Source of the DNA: an uncultured bacterium
GTDB lineage: Bacteria > Verrucomicrobiota > Kiritimatiellia > CAIVKH01
DNA: 64,000 bases
Assembly (NCBI GenBank): GCA_903906425.1
Contig: CAIVKH010000160.1
Coordinates: forward strand, 1-64,000
Direction: 5' to 3'
This document shows positions 7,780 through 16,890 of this stretch, piece by piece. A program made the position numbers and the translations under genes. Position 1 is the first letter of the stretch, and the number at the start of each line of letters is the position of its first letter. The notes below the pieces were generated by a model. That model saw only the letters and a list, made by a program, of their open reading frames with translations. It searched no databases and had not been told where the DNA came from.

Positions 7780-8899
7780 CAGGCTGGGCGGCCAGTCCGA
7801 TCTCAATGAAGTGAACCGACTGTTGGACCGCGCCGTTCAATTTTACATGCGGCGCGAAGTCGCGCGTCATCCAGATTTCCGGCGGCTGCTTGTCGGGAAT
7901 GATCAACGCCGAACACTTCGCGAACCTTGGCAGAATGGTTGCCGCGTCTTCCGCGCCGGTGACAATCAAGGCCTGCGCCAGCGCGCAACTTTTCGTGGCG
8001 CTCGGCCCCGCGACGACGGCCATCGCCGTCTCTGTGACGGGCATTCCGGTGTGCGGGTTGATGACATGGCCGTAAATCCTGCCACCGATCTGGACGGTCT
8101 TGTCGCGGAGCAAGACGATGGAGAGGCCGCCTGTGTTAAGCGAAATTGTTCCCATCGTCGCATTGGTGGCGAACGGATCGGGCAGCGCCCATTCCCAGGC
8201 CGTCCCGGAATTCGGCGCACCGATTGCACGCATGTTGTTGCCGATCTGGATGGACATGTTCGCCACGGTCCGGTCGCGCGCCTCGACCAGCGACATGTCG
8301 GCGGCGTAGGCATCAATCAGTGAATCGACGCTGATCCGCGCCTGCGTGTGGGTCAACGCGGCGGAGGTGTTGTCGAAGAGGGAAACGTTGCGCGCGCCCA
8401 CGCCGAGCAGCGCGGCCTGAATCGCATCGGCCGACGGTATGTTCGTCGGACCCGGCCCGCCCTCGAATCCCCAAAGATATGACAGCGGTGCGACGGAGCA
8501 GTCAAATGCGCCGCCGGAAAGAACCGAATATTGCTGCGCCAGATCGAGCAGGCGGAAGGTTTCGTACGAAACCTGAATCCGCGCGCTGTTGCCGATGCGG
8601 TTGAGCTGGGCGATGTCGCTGCCGGGTTGGTGCGCGTCGAGCTGGTTTTCGGTGCGGTTCAGCATGCGCTGCGTGATTTCATACACAGTTCCGAAAAGTT
8701 GCGCATTCTGCGCGGCGACGCGGATCACCGCAGCCCGATTGCCGGCTTTGACAACGCTCTCGACCGTCTGTTGCGTCTTGCGCTGGCAGGCGGACGCCAC
8801 AAGCAGGGCGAAAACGGCCAGAGTGGAAGCCCAGGCTACGCGACGCGCCACGCCGGGCCGCACAGCGGTGCCGCCGCGAATGGAGATGAATGCTGACAT
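7712..8899 (-). CDS. apbE: FAD:protein FMN transferase (ApbE), lipoprotein
   Basis: A 395-residue ApbE-family protein that attaches FMN from FAD to threonine residues of exported redox proteins such as Rnf/NQR subunits. Residues 18-40 form a lipoprotein signal ending LVASAC, so it is anchored in a membrane. Family motifs include GTVYEITQRML near the N-terminus, GAFDCSVAPL and the metal/substrate segment GHVINPHTGMPV. I placed the start at MSAFISIRGG; an ATG 17 codons upstream is possible. The C-terminus extends into the convergent M16 gene. No flavinylated target is evident in the window. Confidence 0.85.
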   Translation of the reverse strand: MSAFISIRGGTAVRPGVARRVAWASTLAVFALLVASACQRKTQQTVESVVKAGNRAAVIRVAAQNAQLFGTVYEITQRMLNRTENQLDAHQPGSDIAQLNRIGNSARIQVSYETFRLLDLAQQYSVLSGGAFDCSVAPLSYLWGFEGGPGPTNIPSADAIQAALLGVGARNVSLFDNTSAALTHTQARISVDSLIDAYAADMSLVEARDRTVANMSIQIGNNMRAIGAPNSGTAWEWALPDPFATNATMGTISLNTGGLSIVLLRDKTVQIGGRIYGHVINPHTGMPVTETAMAVVAGPSATKSCALAQALIVTGAEDAATILPRFAKCSALIIPDKQPPEIWMTRDFAPHVKLNGAVQQSVHFIEIGLAAQPVKDDDAANATNAIPASTPPAGK

Positions 8900-8982
8900 G
8901 GGATTGATGATGCCGCAGCCGGCACCGCGCTGCAATGAACGATTCATCACGGCGATGAATCCTGCACGCGCTAAGAAATGGC

Positions 8983-9057
8983 GGGAGCGGCGGGGCTCGA
9001 ACCCGTAACCTCTGCCGTGACAGGGCAGCGCTCTAAACCAGTTGAGCTACGCCCCCG
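8983..9057 (-). tRNA. tRNA-Asp (GTC)
   Basis: The minus strand folds as a tRNA: acceptor GGGGGCG/CGCTCCC, D-arm TAGCTCAACTGGTTTAGAGC, anticodon stem CTGCC/GGCAG with loop CTGTCAC (anticodon GTC), and T-arm with TTCGAGC. CCA is not encoded. The outermost T-stem pair is A-C, a small irregularity. Confidence 0.95.
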
Positions 9058-9112
9058 CCCAAAAAAGCAGGCGCGAACAATAGGACGGCGGCTCCGGTTT
9101 GCAAGCGTTTTA

Positions 9113-9406
9113 TCATGCGGGCCCATCCAGGCGCGCCGGTCCGCCGGCGGCCCGCCCGCTTGCGGCCTTTCCAATCATTGGAAAAACCGGCAGCGGGTTC
9201 TTGCCAATGATTGGAACTTTTCGCGGCCGCAATTTCCAATCATTGGAAGTTTCCACCGCTTTCCCGTCGCATCGTGGGGGGAAAAAAGTCGGGAGGCGGT
9301 TGACCGCCTCGCGCTGCGACCAGAATTTTATTGCGCGATCCTTCAGCCATCGGTCGAGTTCCTGCAGTTTTCCCGGCACTGCATCACAACGTATCGCAAA
9401 ATGCAT
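9113..9406 (-). CDS. small alpha/beta-barrel-like protein whose 3' half is repeat DNA
   Basis: A 97-codon frame beginning MHFAIRCDAVPGKLQELDRW. The ATG at 9406 is preceded by a strong ribosome site GGGAGGTGA. The first 40 residues look like the start of a dimeric alpha/beta-barrel protein of the EthD or monooxygenase-like type (KDRAIKFWSQ). At REAVNRL the frame enters a hairpin (9293-9310) and then three palindromes (9169-9248), which encode the rest. It is therefore probably a gene truncated by repeat insertion, though it may still be translated. Confidence 0.5.
   Translation of the reverse strand: MHFAIRCDAVPGKLQELDRWLKDRAIKFWSQREAVNRLPTFFPPRCDGKAVETSNDWKLRPRKVPIIGKNPLPVFPMIGKAASGRAAGGPARLDGPA
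9169..9248. repeat. palindrome triplet, cluster 4
   Basis: Cores at 9171-9181, 9204-9214 and 9236-9246 (C-, G-, C-centred), spaced 33 and 32 bp. Confidence 0.95.
9293..9310. repeat. hairpin inside the truncated small gene
   Basis: GAGGCGGT-TG-ACCGCCTC, 8-bp stem and 2-nt loop, read as REAVNRL in the 9113-9406 frame, where similarity to a normal protein ends. Confidence 0.7.
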
Positions 9407-9499
9407 CTTCGTCACCTCCCTCTTGAAGACTTCGCGCGCTGCCGGGTTGTCGGACCTGACCTGGCATCGGTCCGCCGCGCAGTCCGGTCCAAATGCGGA

Positions 9500-10753
9500 T
9501 CACCACGCCATGGGGATCGTCTCACCGCAGACGAGTTCTTCGATCCGTTCGCGGCGGCGCACAAGTGCCGCGCGTTTGCCGCTGACCATGACTTCGGCGG
9601 CGCGCGGGCGGCTGTTGTAATTCGATGACATGCTCATCGCATACGCGCCGCAGCTCATCACTGCGAGCAGGTCGCCTTGCTTCACGTCCGGCAGCTCGCG
9701 ATCCAGCGCAAAAAAATCAGCCGATTCGCAGATCGGGCCGACGACATCACCGCGCGTCTTCTTCTTCGCCTGTTTCACCGCGATGACTTCGTGGTGCGCT
9801 TCATACAGCGCCGGCCGGATCAAATCATTCATCGCGCCGTCAACGATGATGAATTTCTTTGACGGCCCCTGTTTAACGTATTGGACTTCGACGACGAGAA
9901 TGCCCCCGTTACCGACGATGTTGCGGCCCGGCTCCATCACGAGTTTCAGGCCGAGCGGTTTCAAAATCGGCACGACAGCCTTCGCGAATGTCGCGGGCAA
10001 AAGCGGCGATTGTTCCGGCTTGTAGCGAATGCCGATCCCGCCACCGATGTCGAGATAGCGAAATGTCGGATAAAGTTTCTTCAGCTCCGTCGCGACCGAA
10101 GCAACCTTCATCGCAGCCTCGGCGAAAGGAGTCGCATCGAGAATCTGCGAGCCGATGTGCATGTGCAGCCCGGCGATCTCGATATTCGGGAGTCTTGCGG
10201 CAAGCGCATAATTGTGTAGCGCGCGGTTCAGGTCCATGCCGAACTTGTTCTCTTTTTTCCCGGTCGAAATGTATTTGTGCGTCTTGGGATCAACGTCCGG
10301 ATTCACACGCAGCGCAACGCGCGCTGTCTTCTTCAGCCGTTTTGCGACAGCAGAAATCCGCTCAAGTTCCTGCTCCGATTCGACAGTGAAGAACAAGATG
10401 TTGCTCTTGAGCGCAAATTCAATTTCAGCCGTGGTCTTGCCGACGCCGGCAAAGGCGATCCGCCCTGCGGAAATGCCAGCTTTCATTGCGCGATAGAGTT
10501 CGCCACCGGAAACGACATCGGCGCCGGAACCTTCCTTCGCCAGCGTGTTGATGATCGCGGCAGAGGTGTTCACTTTCACCGAATAACAGATGAGCGGATC
10601 GAGTTCCTTCAATGCGCCGATGAGCGAGCGATATTGTTCCTGGATATGCGAGCGCGAATAGACGAACAGCGGCGTGCCGAATTTCTTCGCGAGTTCGGCG
10701 ACCGAGACGCCCTCGGCGAAGAGCTGTCCTCGTTTGTATGTGAATGCTTCCAT
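9500..10753 (-). CDS. lysA: diaminopimelate decarboxylase
   Basis: A 417-residue PLP enzyme that converts meso-diaminopimelate to lysine, the last step of lysine synthesis. The PLP-binding lysine is at about residue 60 in CYSVKVN, with GSGADVVSGGEL following. The Gly-rich phosphate-binding loop is DIGGGIGIRY, and the dimer-supplied catalytic cysteine lies in CESADFFA near residue 345. Length and ends are normal. It lies 53 bp downstream of argG on the same strand, so the two are likely cotranscribed, with a hairpin (10771-10790) between them that may tune lysA expression. Confidence 0.97.
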   Translation of the reverse strand: MEAFTYKRGQLFAEGVSVAELAKKFGTPLFVYSRSHIQEQYRSLIGALKELDPLICYSVKVNTSAAIINTLAKEGSGADVVSGGELYRAMKAGISAGRIAFAGVGKTTAEIEFALKSNILFFTVESEQELERISAVAKRLKKTARVALRVNPDVDPKTHKYISTGKKENKFGMDLNRALHNYALAARLPNIEIAGLHMHIGSQILDATPFAEAAMKVASVATELKKLYPTFRYLDIGGGIGIRYKPEQSPLLPATFAKAVVPILKPLGLKLVMEPGRNIVGNGGILVVEVQYVKQGPSKKFIIVDGAMNDLIRPALYEAHHEVIAVKQAKKKTRGDVVGPICESADFFALDRELPDVKQGDLLAVMSCGAYAMSMSSNYNSRPRAAEVMVSGKRAALVRRRERIEELVCGETIPMAW

Positions 10754-10770
10754 GGTGTGAAAAAGGCGCG

Positions 10771-10790
10771 GGCGCGGATCGCTCCGCGCC
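10771..10790. repeat. hairpin between argG and lysA
   Basis: GGCGCGGATCGCTCCGCGCC: 8-bp stem, TCGC loop. Same architecture as the other dispersed hairpins. No T-tract, so not a classical terminator. Confidence 0.65.
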
Positions 10791-10806
10791 TTCGTGATCT
10801 CCGTGG

Positions 10807-12012
10807 TTATTTCTTCTTATTCAGGTTTGCCCGCACGCGCAGCCGCAGCGCGTTCAGCTTGATGAAGCCCGTCGCGTCGCCCTGATTGTAACCGCCTGCG
10901 CCTTCGAATGAGGCGATATGCGGATCATAGAGCGACTTCGCCGACTTCCGGCCGACGACGCTTGCGGAGCCTTTGTAGAGCTTGATGCGCGCAGTGCCGG
11001 TGATGCAGCTTGCGGCTTCGTCCATCGCGGTCTGGAGCATCTCGCGCTCGGGCGCGAACCAGAAACCGTTGTAAATCAGCTTCGCGTACTGCGGCACCAA
11101 CTGATTCCGAAGGTGCATCACTTCGCGATCCATCGTGACCTGCTCGACGGCCTCGCGGGCGCGATGGAGGATCGTTCCTCCGGGGGTTTCATAAACGCCG
11201 CGGCTCTTCATCCCGACGAACCGGTTTTCGACCATGTCGATCCGGCCGACGCCGTGTTTGCCGCCGAGTTTGTTGAGTGTTTGCATCACGCCGAGCGGCG
11301 AAAGTTTCTTGCCATTCACCGCAACCGCGTTGCCTTTGACGAATTCGACTTCCACATATTCCGGCTTGTTCGGCGCGTCTTCCGGCGACACCGACAGCTT
11401 GAACATGTCCTTCGGCGGCTCGTTCCACGGGTCCTCGAGGATTCCGCCCTCGAACGAAATGTGCAGAAGATTTCGGTCCATTGAATACGGCTTCTTCGCC
11501 GACGCCTCGACGGGAATCTTGTGCGTTGCGCAATATTCGATCATCGCCTGCCGGCCCGGAAATTCATTCCGGAACCGCTCCTCGCGCCACGGCGCGATGA
11601 CCTGGATGTTCGGCTTGATCGCGTACGCCGTCAGTTCGAAGCGGACCTGGTCGTTGCCTTTGCCCGTCGCGCCATGCGCAATCGCGTCGGCCTTTTCTTT
11701 GATCGCAATTTCGACCTGCCGTTTCGCGATCAGCGGGCGCGCGATGGACGTGCCCATCAGATAGCCTGACTCATAAACTCCGCCGGCCCGGATCATCGGG
11801 AAAACAAAATCGCTCGCGAATTCCTCGCGCAGATCATCAATGTAAATCTTGCTCGCGCCGGTCGCCTTCGCCTTTTTGTCGAGGCCGCTGAGTTCCTCTT
11901 CCTGCCCGATGTCCGCGGCAAAGCAGACGACCTCGGCCTGATAATTTTCAATCAGCCACTTCAACAGCACGGACGTGTCGAGTCCGCCCGAATACGCCAG
12001 AATGATTTTCAT
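10807..12012 (-). CDS. argG: argininosuccinate synthase
   Basis: A 401-residue enzyme that joins citrulline and aspartate with ATP to make argininosuccinate in arginine synthesis. The N-terminal ATP pyrophosphatase loop [15 protein letters not shown] is at residues 5-19. Other family segments are [15 protein letters not shown] and [15 protein letters not shown] chose [10 protein letters not shown] as start: it has AAGGAA upstream and matches the usual length, whereas the longer open frame runs into a palindrome pair. The promoter region is shared with the divergent nth gene. Confidence 0.97.
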   Translation of the reverse strand: MKIILAYSGGLDTSVLLKWLIENYQAEVVCFAADIGQEEELSGLDKKAKATGASKIYIDDLREEFASDFVFPMIRAGGVYESGYLMGTSIARPLIAKRQVEIAIKEKADAIAHGATGKGNDQVRFELTAYAIKPNIQVIAPWREERFRNEFPGRQAMIEYCATHKIPVEASAKKPYSMDRNLLHISFEGGILEDPWNEPPKDMFKLSVSPEDAPNKPEYVEVEFVKGNAVAVNGKKLSPLGVMQTLNKLGGKHGVGRIDMVENRFVGMKSRGVYETPGGTILHRAREAVEQVTMDREVMHLRNQLVPQYAKLIYNGFWFAPEREMLQTAMDEAASCITGTARIKLYKGSASVVGRKSAKSLYDPHIASFEGAGGYNQGDATGFIKLNALRLRVRANLNKKK

Positions 12013-12099
12013 CTTCAAATTCCTTTCGCGAAAAAGCGGCGGGAAGATTGGCCTTTCGCCGCGGGCTTTCAACACAAAACCAATCATGCCAGCGATGGG

Positions 12100-12146
12100 T
12101 TCCAATGATTGGAAGTTTGCGAGCGCGGAATTTCCAATCATTGGAA
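12100..12146. repeat. 32-bp palindrome pair, cluster 5
   Basis: Cores CCAATGATTGG (12102-12112) and CCAATCATTGG (12134-12144) in the divergent argG/nth intergenic region, ending about 20 bp before the nth start. Confidence 0.95.
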
Positions 12147-12166
12147 ATTCTGGTACTCGAGGCGGC

Positions 12167-12832
12167 ATGACGAAAAAGGAACGCGCACGGCTTGTCGGGA
12201 AGATACTCGACGGACTTTATCAGGATGTCGGGCCGGCGCTGTCGCATGCAGACCCGTTCACGCTGCTGGTGGCGGTCGTGCTTTCGGCGCAATGCACGGA
12301 CAATCGCGTGAACGAAGTTTCGCCGCGGCTTTTCGCGCTGGCGGACTCGCCGGAAAAAATGGCGAAACTTTCGGCGCGCGAAATCCAGCAGATCATTCGG
12401 CCGTGCGGACTCAGTAACGCGAAATCGAAAAACATCCGCGCGATGTCGCGACTTTTGATCGAACGTCACGGCGGAAAAATTCCGCAGACGTTTGCGGAAC
12501 TTGAAGCGCTGCCGGGCGTCGGACACAAATCCGCGTCGGTTGTGATGTGGTCGGCGTTCGGACAGGCGGCGTTTCCCGTGGACACGCACATCCACCGGCT
12601 CGCGAAGCGATGGAAACTTTCGCGCGGAAAAAATGTCGTCGAGACCGAACGCGATCTGAAAAAACTTTTCCCGCAGGACGAATGGGGCCGGCGGCATTTG
12701 CAGATCATTTATTACGGCCGCGAGCACTGCCCCGCCCGCGGCTGCGATCGCGCGCCGTGCCCTATTTGCCGGGAGCTTTCGAGCGAACGCCAGAGGCGTA
12801 CTTCGGCTGCGGCACCGCCGCGTCGTGTTTGA
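12167..12832 (+). CDS. nth: endonuclease III (DNA glycosylase/AP lyase)
   Basis: A 221-residue base-excision repair enzyme that removes oxidised pyrimidines and nicks abasic sites. The helix-hairpin-helix motif [12 protein letters not shown] carries the catalytic lysine, and VDTHIHR holds the catalytic aspartate. The iron-sulfur region has four cysteines, but their spacing (C-x4-C-x4-C-x2-C) is unlike the usual C-x6-C-x2-C-x5-C, so the cluster may be altered. GAGG precedes the chosen ATG. The last 24 codons overlap the convergent Tricorn-like gene. Confidence 0.92.
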   Translation: MTKKERARLVGKILDGLYQDVGPALSHADPFTLLVAVVLSAQCTDNRVNEVSPRLFALADSPEKMAKLSAREIQQIIRPCGLSNAKSKNIRAMSRLLIERHGGKIPQTFAELEALPGVGHKSASVVMWSAFGQAAFPVDTHIHRLAKRWKLSRGKNVVETERDLKKLFPQDEWGRRHLQIIYYGREHCPARGCDRAPCPICRELSSERQRRTSAAAPPRRV

Positions 12833-15800
12833 TCTGGTCGAGCAGGATTTCCACAGCCTTCTTCAGCGGCGCATCGCGGCTCGCGGCGCGGTCGCCGGGC
12901 AGGTCGGGAATTGAAACGTCGGGCTCGACACCCTTCAGCTCCATGTCCGCGCCGGTTTCGACGTTGAACCATCCGCGATGCGGAATTCGAAAAGTTCCGA
13001 GGTCCAGAATCGCGCGGTCGAATGTCGAAATGACCGCGCCCTCGGTCGTGGTGCCGACGAGTTTCCCGCGCTTCAACGTCTTGATCGCCTGGCTGAAAAT
13101 TTCGCCGTTGCTGGCTGTGTGGTGATTGCACAGCACGATGATCGGCTTCATCCAGAAGGCGTGATCAATGTAGCTGCCCTGATAGCTCGGCTCGCCGCCG
13201 CGCGGGATCGTGAGCGCGTGGCGCGGATGGCAGAGGATGTTGAGCAGGCGGTCGCTGATGTAGCCGCCGAGATTGTTTCGCACGTCAATGACGAGACCGT
13301 CGTGGCCGTAGCCCTCGGCATAGACGGCCTTCTCGAACTGGCGCAGGTCGTTGAATTCCATTTTTTCGATGTCCACGTAGCCGAGTTTTCCGGCGCCCCA
13401 TCCGGCGACGCGGTCGCGCGCAGTTTTTTCGACGGCCTCGCGCGCCCATCCACGCGCCTGCTCCGGCGTCGAAAGCGGCAGGCGGATTTCGCGCTTGCCC
13501 ACCCCATTCGTGACGATGATCAGCGCCTCGTGCGGGAGTGCGGCATTGAGGATTCGCGTGAGGTCGAATTTCGGATCAACATCAACACCGTCAATGACGC
13601 GGATGATGTCGCCGGCATTCAGCCGCGAGATGTCGCGGTCAGCCGGCGAGTGCGGCAGAACTTCGCGGACGCGGAGGCCGGGGCCGGAGTAGTTTGGATC
13701 GAAGGTGACGCCGAGGTGTCCGGTGACGGGTGTCCAATCGCCGCCAAGCTTCGCCGTTTTTTCTGTTGGTCGAAAACCCATGTGCGAAGCGTTCAACTCG
13801 CCTTCTAGCATGTGCGCGATGCGCGAGAAGCCGGCGTTGTCCACGACCGGGAGGAGCGGCTCGTATTTCACGCGGACGGCGTTCCAGTCGAGGTTGTTCA
13901 ACTTCGAATCGTAAAATTCGTCGCGCAGCGCGCGCCACATGAACCGGAAGCCGAGCCGCCGCCACGCGATCTCATCCCGCGTCGTGTGGGCTGTGAAGGT
14001 GTGCTTCGCTTCGAGCGTCGCCGGAATGCCATCCACGACCCAGAGGATTTCGAGTTTCTTCGTCCACCACGCTTCAAGTCCCATCGCGGCGCACAGGAAG
14101 TCGGGTTTGTTGGGATTCGGGAAATAGAGTTTCCACGTACCCGATTTTCCGCCGTAGGTCGCATGAAATGCGAGGGCCTTGCTGTCACCGGACCAGAACA
14201 AACTTCCGAGGCTGGTGCCGACATCGCGGACGCGGTGGACGCGCTCGGCGAGTCCGTCGAAATCAATTTTCACTTCGGCGGGCGCGCTGTTTGTCGCGGG
14301 TGTTTTCGCTTCGCCGGTCCTGGCCTCTTTTTTCGCGATGGCGGGTTTCGATTCGGACTGCGTGCCCTCGGCGGTTTGTTTCGCCGCCTCGATCCACTTC
14401 ACTTCCTTTTCGAGTTTTCCGTCATCGGCCTTTTGCAGCCAGACGTAATAAACATCCACGTCGTTGTCATAGGTGCGGCCGATGTACGCGATGCATTTTC
14501 CATCGGGTGACCAGGCCGCGGAGCCGTCCCAATTCGGATGGCGCGAAATGTTGAACGGCTCGTGCGCGCCCTCGGTGGAAAAGATCCAGACATCGCGATT
14601 GTCGTCGCTGGCCTGAATGGAACAGGTGAGCCACTTGCCGTCGGGCGCCCAGTCGTAGCCGACTTCGCCGCATGATTGGATGATCCGCTTTGCATTCTTC
14701 CCATCAAGGTCGGCAACCCACAACTCGCCGGGCCGGCAGTGCCACGCGATTTTCTTGCCGGTTGGATCAATCGAAATATTGCTACGGCCCTGGTCATCGT
14801 CGGTGATCTTCGCAAGTTTGAATGCGTGATTTTCCCACCACGGAATTTTTTCGTTATCGCGTTTTGCGCTCCAGATGTTCGCGCGCTCGCCGGTGTCGCG
14901 GATGAAATACAACGTCTTCCCGTCAGGCGAAAACGCAGGGCTCGTGTCGTAGCTGGCGGTGTCTTCCGCCAGCGCGACGGGGTCCCTGACCTGCGTGTCC
15001 ATCAGCCAGATGTGGCCGCCGGCGCTGAAGGCGATTTGTTTTCCGTCCTCGGTGAACGCGGTCGTGCCGGAGCCCGCCTGATTTTCGACGCGTTGAAGTG
15101 TGAGCCGCCGCGTCTGTGCCGGTGCCTCATCGTCCGGCGCCTCGATGTTGATGATGGCGGGCGCGGCATTGCTCGCCGGCAGCCAGCGATAAAAATCGAA
15201 TCCGGCGCGGAAGATCATCGTCGAGCCGTCGCGAGAGAGCGTCGGCAAAATAATCGGGGCATCCTTGAAAAATGTCCGCTGTTTCAGTCGCGACGATTTC
15301 AGTTCCTTCTCCCAGATGTTGGCGCAGCCATCGCCGTCGTTGACGAAATAAAATCCTTTCCCGTCGGGCCGCCACAGCGGAACGCGGGCGTCGCTGTCGC
15401 CAAAGACGAGTTTCGCAAACGCGTTTTTTGCCGGCTCGAACATCCAGATCGAGGCCGCGTCGCTGCCGCGATAATTCCGCCGGTACGCGTCCACGCCGTC
15501 GCGCACGAAGAGAAAAAGTTTTCCGTCCGGCGACCAGCGACCGTAATCGCCGGCATCGTCAAACAGGACGTGCTCGGCGGTGCGCTCGAGCGTGTCCACG
15601 GTGATGAACCGCTGCGGCATGAATTCGCCGCTGTCGCGCGTGCCGCGGATGAGCAGTCGCCGGCCGTCGGGATACCAGTCCATCGGCGCGGCTCCTTCGC
15701 TGTGAAACGTGACCTGCCTCGGCTCGCCGCCGGAAACGGGCATGACATAAACCTGCCACGTGCCGTCGCGGTTGCTCATGAACGCGACCTGCTTTCCATC

Positions 15801-16025
15801 CGGCGAGATGAGCGGCAGCCGGTCCTGCGCCTCGTGCCGCGTCAGCGCGCGCGCGACGCCGCCGGTCGAGGCGATGGTCCACAGATCATCTTCCCACTCG
15901 AAGACGAGCGTTGCACCATCGGGCGTGAGCGCGGGTGCGGCAGGCATGCGCACGGGGCGCGCGTTTGCGCTGAGCGCGGCGAGGATGATGAGAAGGATGG
16001 ATCGCGAAAGGATGTTCCGGTTCAT
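12762..16025 (-). CDS. exported Tricorn-like protease (S41)
   Basis: A 1087-residue protein. A signal peptide (residues 1-22, LLIILAALSANA) is followed by two WD40-like/TolB-type beta-propeller regions with repeated WSPDGK, SRDG and SPDGK motifs, a Lys/Ala-rich linker around residue 560, a PDZ domain (RLNAGDIIRVIDG) and a C-terminal S41 peptidase. The likely nucleophilic serine is in TASNGEIFSQA, preceded by VIDVRNNLGGYISD. Tricorn enzymes trim oligopeptides; an exported version would act in the periplasm. The 3' end overlaps nth, and the start lies just left of palindrome cluster 6. Confidence 0.92.
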   Translation of the reverse strand: MNRNILSRSILLIILAALSANARPVRMPAAPALTPDGATLVFEWEDDLWTIASTGGVARALTRHEAQDRLPLISPDGKQVAFMSNRDGTWQVYVMPVSGGEPRQVTFHSEGAAPMDWYPDGRRLLIRGTRDSGEFMPQRFITVDTLERTAEHVLFDDAGDYGRWSPDGKLFLFVRDGVDAYRRNYRGSDAASIWMFEPAKNAFAKLVFGDSDARVPLWRPDGKGFYFVNDGDGCANIWEKELKSSRLKQRTFFKDAPIILPTLSRDGSTMIFRAGFDFYRWLPASNAAPAIINIEAPDDEAPAQTRRLTLQRVENQAGSGTTAFTEDGKQIAFSAGGHIWLMDTQVRDPVALAEDTASYDTSPAFSPDGKTLYFIRDTGERANIWSAKRDNEKIPWWENHAFKLAKITDDDQGRSNISIDPTGKKIAWHCRPGELWVADLDGKNAKRIIQSCGEVGYDWAPDGKWLTCSIQASDDNRDVWIFSTEGAHEPFNISRHPNWDGSAAWSPDGKCIAYIGRTYDNDVDVYYVWLQKADDGKLEKEVKWIEAAKQTAEGTQSESKPAIAKKEARTGEAKTPATNSAPAEVKIDFDGLAERVHRVRDVGTSLGSLFWSGDSKALAFHATYGGKSGTWKLYFPNPNKPDFLCAAMGLEAWWTKKLEILWVVDGIPATLEAKHTFTAHTTRDEIAWRRLGFRFMWRALRDEFYDSKLNNLDWNAVRVKYEPLLPVVDNAGFSRIAHMLEGELNASHMGFRPTEKTAKLGGDWTPVTGHLGVTFDPNYSGPGLRVREVLPHSPADRDISRLNAGDIIRVIDGVDVDPKFDLTRILNAALPHEALIIVTNGVGKREIRLPLSTPEQARGWAREAVEKTARDRVAGWGAGKLGYVDIEKMEFNDLRQFEKAVYAEGYGHDGLVIDVRNNLGGYISDRLLNILCHPRHALTIPRGGEPSYQGSYIDHAFWMKPIIVLCNHHTASNGEIFSQAIKTLKRGKLVGTTTEGAVISTFDRAILDLGTFRIPHRGWFNVETGADMELKGVEPDVSIPDLPGDRAASRDAPLKKAVEILLDQIKHDAAVPQPKYASGVRSKAPGK

Positions 16026-16036
16026 GCCCGGGTTGT

Positions 16037-16083
16037 TTCCAATGATTGGAAAGTTTCGGCAAGCAAATTTCCAATGATTGGAA
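16037..16083. repeat. 32-bp palindrome pair, cluster 6
   Basis: Cores CCAATGATTGG at 16039-16049 and again at 16071-16081 (both G-centred), between the amidase stop and the protease start. Confidence 0.95.
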
Positions 16084-16097
16084 ATCTGCGGCGGCGA

Positions 16098-16880
16098 TCA
16101 GAGGCTGCCGAAGAATGTGCTTTCGGGAAAAAGCCGGCCGGGGCATTCGGTGGGCTTCGTGTTGATCTGGCGGTGCAGCTTGACGGCGCTGACGGGGAGT
16201 TTGCAGCGCTGGCGGAGATAGCTGACGAGCGCGTAGAGGCTGTGCATTTCTTTTTGCGTCGGGCGCGTCTCGTCGAAATTTCCGACCAGGCAGATGCCGA
16301 TGGCTTTTGCGTTGAGCGCTTCGCTGGCGAGGTGGCCGCCGTCGAGCTGGCCGCGCCAGCGCGCACCGATAAAAACCGAGCCGTCGTCCATGCCGCGGCC
16401 GTTGCCGATGACGAAGTGGTAGGCGAGGCCGTTTTCCATGTGGCGGACGTAGCGGTGATAGGCGTCCATGCCCTGCGGGGTGCCCTGCGCGGAGGCGCTG
16501 TGGTGGACGACGATGTAGCGCCATTTGCCGGGGATGATGCGCATTTTGTCGAGCGCGGCGCGCACGTCGGCGGGTAGCACATAGCAACGGGCGGACGCTG
16601 CGGAAGCGTTCGCCACCGCAGCCGCAGCAGCCGGTGGCCGCGGCGGGATTCTGAGAACCTGGCCTTCGCGAAGATTGTTCGTGTCTTCGAGCCGGTTGAA
16701 CGTCGCGAGCGCCGCGAGGTTCACGCCGTATTTCTTCGCGATCGCGCCGAGCGTGTCGCCTTCGCGGACCTTGTAGGTGAGGACCGCGTCGGTCTTCGGA
16801 GGCGCGGACTTCGATGCCACGGCCATCGCGCTTGAGCTGATGGCTGCGGAAAGAAAGATCGCGAGGGCAAATCGAAACAT
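16098..16880 (-). CDS. N-acetylmuramoyl-L-alanine amidase with LysM domain
   Basis: A 260-residue exported peptidoglycan amidase. A signal peptide (residues 1-20) precedes a LysM domain (YKVREGDTLGAIAKKYGVNLAALATFN, about 36-80), an Ala/Pro linker and an Amidase_2/PGRP domain. Zinc ligands are expected in YIVVHHSAS, in the CLVGNFD region and near LHRQINTKPTECPG. It would cleave the peptide from muramic acid in the wall. It lies downstream of the SGNH gene with a 10-bp gap, in a minus-strand run towards the protease. Confidence 0.92.
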   Translation of the reverse strand: MFRFALAIFLSAAISSSAMAVASKSAPPKTDAVLTYKVREGDTLGAIAKKYGVNLAALATFNRLEDTNNLREGQVLRIPPRPPAAAAAVANASAASARCYVLPADVRAALDKMRIIPGKWRYIVVHHSASAQGTPQGMDAYHRYVRHMENGLAYHFVIGNGRGMDDGSVFIGARWRGQLDGGHLASEALNAKAIGICLVGNFDETRPTQKEMHSLYALVSYLRQRCKLPVSAVKLHRQINTKPTECPGRLFPESTFFGSL

Positions 16881-16890
16881 CGGTGTCTGC

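Noticed and set aside
12013-12168. Longer N-terminus for argG
   Set aside because: The extension is encoded by the palindrome pair; [10 protein letters not shown] has a ribosome site and the usual family start. The same reasoning shortens the genes ending at 54976, 59762 and 24365.
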